DNA of 7,978 nucleotides from an uncultured Streptococcus sp. (GTDB taxonomy: Bacteria; Bacillota; Bacilli; Lactobacillales; Streptococcaceae), in NCBI GenBank assembly GCA_902461025.1, contig CABPWC010000074.1, positions 1 to 7,978 on the forward strand. Reading direction: 5' to 3'. The position numbers and the translations under genes are program-made. This document shows positions 6,052-7,978 of this stretch, piece by piece. Below the pieces are notes generated by a model. The model had not been told where the DNA came from and did not search any database. It saw only the letters and a program-made list of their open reading frames with translations. Position 1 is the first letter of the stretch; each line of letters opens with the position of its first letter.

Positions 6052-6768
6052 ATGAAAAAAAGATACCTTGTATTATCAGGATTTCTAGCCTTGACATTGG
6101 CAGCTTGTTCACAAGAAAAATCAGCGACTTCTGACTCAAAAGCTTCTTCAGAGCAATCAACTGTACAAGAAGGAACTGTCGGCAGTAAATCTCAGGATGC
6201 TAGTCAAAAGAAAGCAGAAGTGGTTGACAAAGGAGATCACTACAGCATTCAAGGTAAGTACGATGAGATTGTTGTAGCTAATAAGCATTATCCAATGTCA
6301 AAAGATTACAATCCTGGAGAAAATCCTACGGCTAAGGCAGAACTGTTGAAACTCATTGCAGCTATGCAACAAGCAGGATTCCCGATTAGCGACAACTATA
6401 GTGGTTTTAGAAGTTATGAAACACAAACTCAGCTTTATCAAAACTATGTAGATAAAGATGGCAAGGCTGAGGCTGACCGCTATTCTGCCAGACCTGGTTA
6501 CAGTGAACACCAAACTGGCCTTGCCTTTGACCTAATTGGAACAAATGGAGATTTAGTCACTGAAGAAAAGGCAGCCCAATGGCTTTTGGACCATGCGGCT
6601 GACTATGGCTTTGTCGTCCGTTATCTCAAAGGTAAGGAAAAAGAAACTGGTTATATGGCCGAGGAATGGCACCTTCGCTACGTCGGCAAAGAAGCCAAAG
6701 AAATCGCTGCAAGTGGCCTCAGTCTGGAAGAGTATTATGGCTTTGAAGGTGGAGACTATGTTGATTAG
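6052..6768 (+). CDS. ldcB: LdcB/DacB, peptidoglycan L,D-carboxypeptidase lipoprotein
   Basis: Membrane-anchored zinc carboxypeptidase (M15B, VanY-like) that acts outside the cell. In pneumococcus the homologue, also called DacB, removes the D-Ala at position 4 of stem peptides after DacA has removed the fifth residue, and is needed for normal septation and shape. The signal peptide ends in the lipobox LAAC with Cys19; a Ser/Gln/Lys-rich linker (20-56) precedes the catalytic domain. Signature segments are SGFRSYETQ (117-125), the RPGYSEHQTGLAFDL stretch (147-161) with zinc ligands His153 and Asp160, and EEWHLRYVG (204-212) with catalytic Glu204 and ligand His207. Length (238) and residue numbers agree with what I recall for the pneumococcal enzyme. 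AAAGGA (6040-6045) lies inside the end of the HIT gene, three bases before the start. Last gene of the operon; no terminator follows before the pheS promoter. Confidence 0.94.
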   Translation: MKKRYLVLSGFLALTLAACSQEKSATSDSKASSEQSTVQEGTVGSKSQDASQKKAEVVDKGDHYSIQGKYDEIVVANKHYPMSKDYNPGENPTAKAELLKLIAAMQQAGFPISDNYSGFRSYETQTQLYQNYVDKDGKAEADRYSARPGYSEHQTGLAFDLIGTNGDLVTEEKAAQWLLDHAADYGFVVRYLKGKEKETGYMAEEWHLRYVGKEAKEIAASGLSLEEYYGFEGGDYVD

Positions 6769-6780
6769 TCGTAAAACATC

Positions 6781-6809
6781 TTGCAAGAATGCTTGAAATT
6801 TGATAAAAT
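6781..6809 (+). promoter_or_regulatory. pheS: promoter of pheS
   Basis: TTGCAA (-35, 6781-6786) and TAAAAT (-10, 6804-6809) are spaced by 17 nt, with TGA just before the -10 (extended element). Predicted start is about 6815-6816, a few bases upstream of the first paired strand of the T-box. The -35 begins 12 nt after the ldcB stop. Confidence 0.8.
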
Positions 6810-6840
6810 GAATAATAATTAAATAGGAATCTGCAAGACT

Positions 6841-6868
6841 AGTATCTCAGGGGAAGTATCTCAGGGAG
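6841..6868 (+). repeat. 14-nt tandem direct duplication inside T-box Stem I
   Basis: AGTATCTCAGGG occurs at 6841-6852 and again at 6855-6866, a period of 14 with GA between the copies. Each copy carries the AGTA of the specifier-loop motif and a segment (ATCT, AG) that can pair with CTGGGT at 6902-6907. The leader folds sensibly with one copy removed, so the second looks like an insertion. Confidence 0.8.
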
Positions 6869-6969
6869 GAGAGCCGTGACTGAAAGCTCTCTATATGAAA
6901 GCTGGGTGAATTCACTTGCGAAGGGATTCAGAAATAAAGGTCTGACTTGTCAGATGAAAACGGATGGTA

Positions 6970-7018
6970 CCGCGTGTCAACGCTCCGAGTGGAGTTTTTG
7001 GCATGTGGTTTTCTTTTT
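6970..7018 (+). terminator. T-box regulated intrinsic terminator before pheS
   Basis: The strand 6970-6986 pairs with 6991-7008 through a GAGT loop: CTCC with GGAG next to the loop, then one mismatch and a one-base bulge, then a lower stem closing with CCGCG (6970-6974) against TGTGG (7004-7008). TTTTCTTTTT follows (7009-7018). It shares 6970-6987 with the antiterminator, so the two folds exclude each other. Several G-U pairs make it weaker than the other terminators here. Confidence 0.85.
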
Positions 7019-7044
7019 ATCTACGAGAGACTGATGGAGGAATT

Positions 7045-7978
7045 ATGTCAACTATTGAAGAACAATTAAAAGCGCTTCGTGAAGAAACGCTAGCTAGCTT
7101 GAAGCAGATTTCTGCTGAAAATGAAAAAGAGCTGCAAGAATTGCGCGTCTCTGTCCTTGGTAAAAAAGGTTCTCTTACTGAAATCCTGAAAGGGATGAAA
7201 GATGTTTCTGCAGAAATGCGTCCAATTATCGGGAAACACGTCAATGAAGCTCGTGATGTTTTGACAGCTGCATTTGAAGAATCAGCTAAGCTCTTGGAAG
7301 AAAAGAAAGTGGAAGCTCAACTAGCAAGTGAGAGCATCGATGTTACGCTTCCAGGTCGCCCAGTTGCGACTGGTCACCGTCACATCCTCACACAAACCAG
7401 TGAGGAAATTGAAGACATCTTCATCGGGATGGGTTACCAAGTAGTGGATGGTTTTGAAGTAGAACAAGACTACTATAACTTTGAACGTATGAACCTTCCA
7501 AAGGATCACCCAGCTCGTGATATGCAGGACACTTTCTATATCACAGAAGAAATCTTGCTTCGTACTCACACGTCTCCAGTTCAGGCTCGTGCTATGGATG
7601 CCCATGATTTTTCAAAAGGTCCTTTGAAGATGATCTCACCAGGACGTGTATTCCGTCGTGATACAGACGATGCAACCCACAGTCACCAGTTCCACCAGAT
7701 CGAAGGTTTGGTTGTTGGGAAAAACATCTCTATGGCTGACCTTCAAGGAACTCTCCAGTTAATTGTACAAAAAATGTTTGGTGAAGAGCGTCAAATTCGT
7801 TTACGCCCATCTTATTTTCCATTCACTGAGCCATCTGTTGAGGTGGATGTTTCATGCTTCAAGTGTGGAGGAGCCGGCTGTAACGTATGTAAGAAAACAG
7901 GTTGGATCGAGATTATGGGTGCAGGTATGGTTCACCCACGTGTCCTTGAGATGAGTGGTATCGATGCAACTGTATACT
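7045..7978 (+). CDS. pheS: phenylalanyl-tRNA synthetase alpha subunit PheS (3' end cut by window)
   Basis: Catalytic subunit of the class II (alpha-beta)2 synthetase that charges tRNA-Phe in the cytosol. The reading frame is open from ATG 7045 to the window edge: 311 of about 348 expected residues. An N-terminal helical arm (about 1-95), expected to form the tRNA-binding coiled coil, precedes the catalytic core. RTHTSPVQAR (173-182) and GRVFRRD through HQFHQIEG (200-221) form the motif 2 region and MGAGMVHPRV (291-300) lines the active site; the glycine-rich motif 3 lies beyond the edge. CFKCGGAGCNVC (271-282) gives four cysteines in a CxxC-x4-CxxC arrangement, which I recall from other Firmicute PheS proteins. 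GGAGG at 7036-7040 is a strong ribosome binding site. Regulated by the upstream T-box; pheT is expected downstream but is not visible. Confidence 0.96.
   Translation, partial: MSTIEEQLKALREETLASLKQISAENEKELQELRVSVLGKKGSLTEILKGMKDVSAEMRPIIGKHVNEARDVLTAAFEESAKLLEEKKVEAQLASESIDVTLPGRPVATGHRHILTQTSEEIEDIFIGMGYQVVDGFEVEQDYYNFERMNLPKDHPARDMQDTFYITEEILLRTHTSPVQARAMDAHDFSKGPLKMISPGRVFRRDTDDATHSHQFHQIEGLVVGKNISMADLQGTLQLIVQKMFGEERQIRLRPSYFPFTEPSVEVDVSCFKCGGAGCNVCKKTGWIEIMGAGMVHPRVLEMSGIDATVY

Larger units (their letters stand above)
6816..7018 (+). promoter_or_regulatory. T-box leader (tRNA-Phe riboswitch) of pheS
   Basis: Uncharged tRNA-Phe should bind this leader and prevent termination, raising pheS expression when phenylalanine runs short. 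Stem I base: GAATC (6827-6831) with GATTC (6925-6929), and GCAAG (6833-6837) with CTTGC (6915-6919). The specifier loop has AGTA (6841-6844) opposite GAA (6908-6910), followed directly by the specifier TTC, a Phe codon (6911-6913). A distal hairpin pairs GGAGAGC (6868-6874) with GCTCTCT (6886-6892). Stem III: TCTGA (6941-6945) with TCAGA (6950-6954). The antiterminator pairs CGGA (6961-6964) with TCCG (6984-6987) and GCG (6972-6974) with CGC (6981-6983), with a 7-nt bulge at 6965-6971. Its UGGU can pair with the ACCA end of tRNA-Phe. The terminator uses the same bases. The Phe assignment rests on codon, bulge and downstream gene together. Confidence 0.94.

Noticed and set aside
271..7978. A defence system, mobile element or other unusual accessory island.
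   Set aside because: Every gene belongs to a housekeeping or common family, spacing and ribosome binding sites are uniform, and no transposase, integrase, terminal repeat or spacer array is visible on either strand.

Overview
The window looks like ordinary core chromosome of a low-GC Gram-positive coccus, most likely a Streptococcus of the Mitis group. The basis is the recognisable PepV, BrnQ, DUF1307 lipoprotein, LdcB/DacB and PheS proteins, AGGAGG-type ribosome binding sites, extended TGn -10 promoters and a T-box in front of pheS. The species call is inference from familiarity with the proteins; no search was run. I see no insertion sequence, phage gene, CRISPR array, rRNA or tRNA gene, and no convincing new multi-gene system.

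Layout. (1) 1-2394, plus strand: pepV (dipeptidase), then a short gap holding an intrinsic terminator with a candidate promoter nested in it, then a two-gene unit of a uracil-DNA-glycosylase-fold protein and a single-domain rhodanese overlapping by ATGA, closed by a strong terminator. (2) 2395-3859: an extended -10 promoter with a CodY-like box upstream, brnQ (branched-chain amino acid carrier), and a bidirectional terminator shared with the converging lipoprotein gene. (3) 3869-4538: a minus-strand DUF1307 lipoprotein and a divergent promoter region that carries a perfect 7-bp inverted repeat. (4) 4539-6768: a tight three-gene operon of an M42 metalloaminopeptidase, a HIT-family protein and LdcB/DacB, the lipoprotein carboxypeptidase that trims peptidoglycan stem peptides; gaps are 1 and 3 nt. 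(5) 6781-7978: a consensus-like promoter, a tRNA-Phe-responsive T-box leader (UUC specifier, UGGU bulge, mutually exclusive antiterminator and terminator) and pheS, cut by the window edge after 311 codons.

The common theme is amino acid supply and use: peptide hydrolysis (PepV, M42 peptidase), branched-chain amino acid import (BrnQ) and amino acid sensing (CodY-like box, T-box), with one cell-wall gene. The observations most worth a second look are regulatory: a 14-nt tandem duplication inside Stem I of the pheS T-box, a promoter that starts past the 5' arm of a terminator, the inverted repeat between the divergent promoters, and the absence of any terminator between ldcB and the pheS T-box. 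On the protein side, the UDG-fold protein has GQAPG where catalytically active relatives carry an acidic or Asn residue, and has no cysteine at all.
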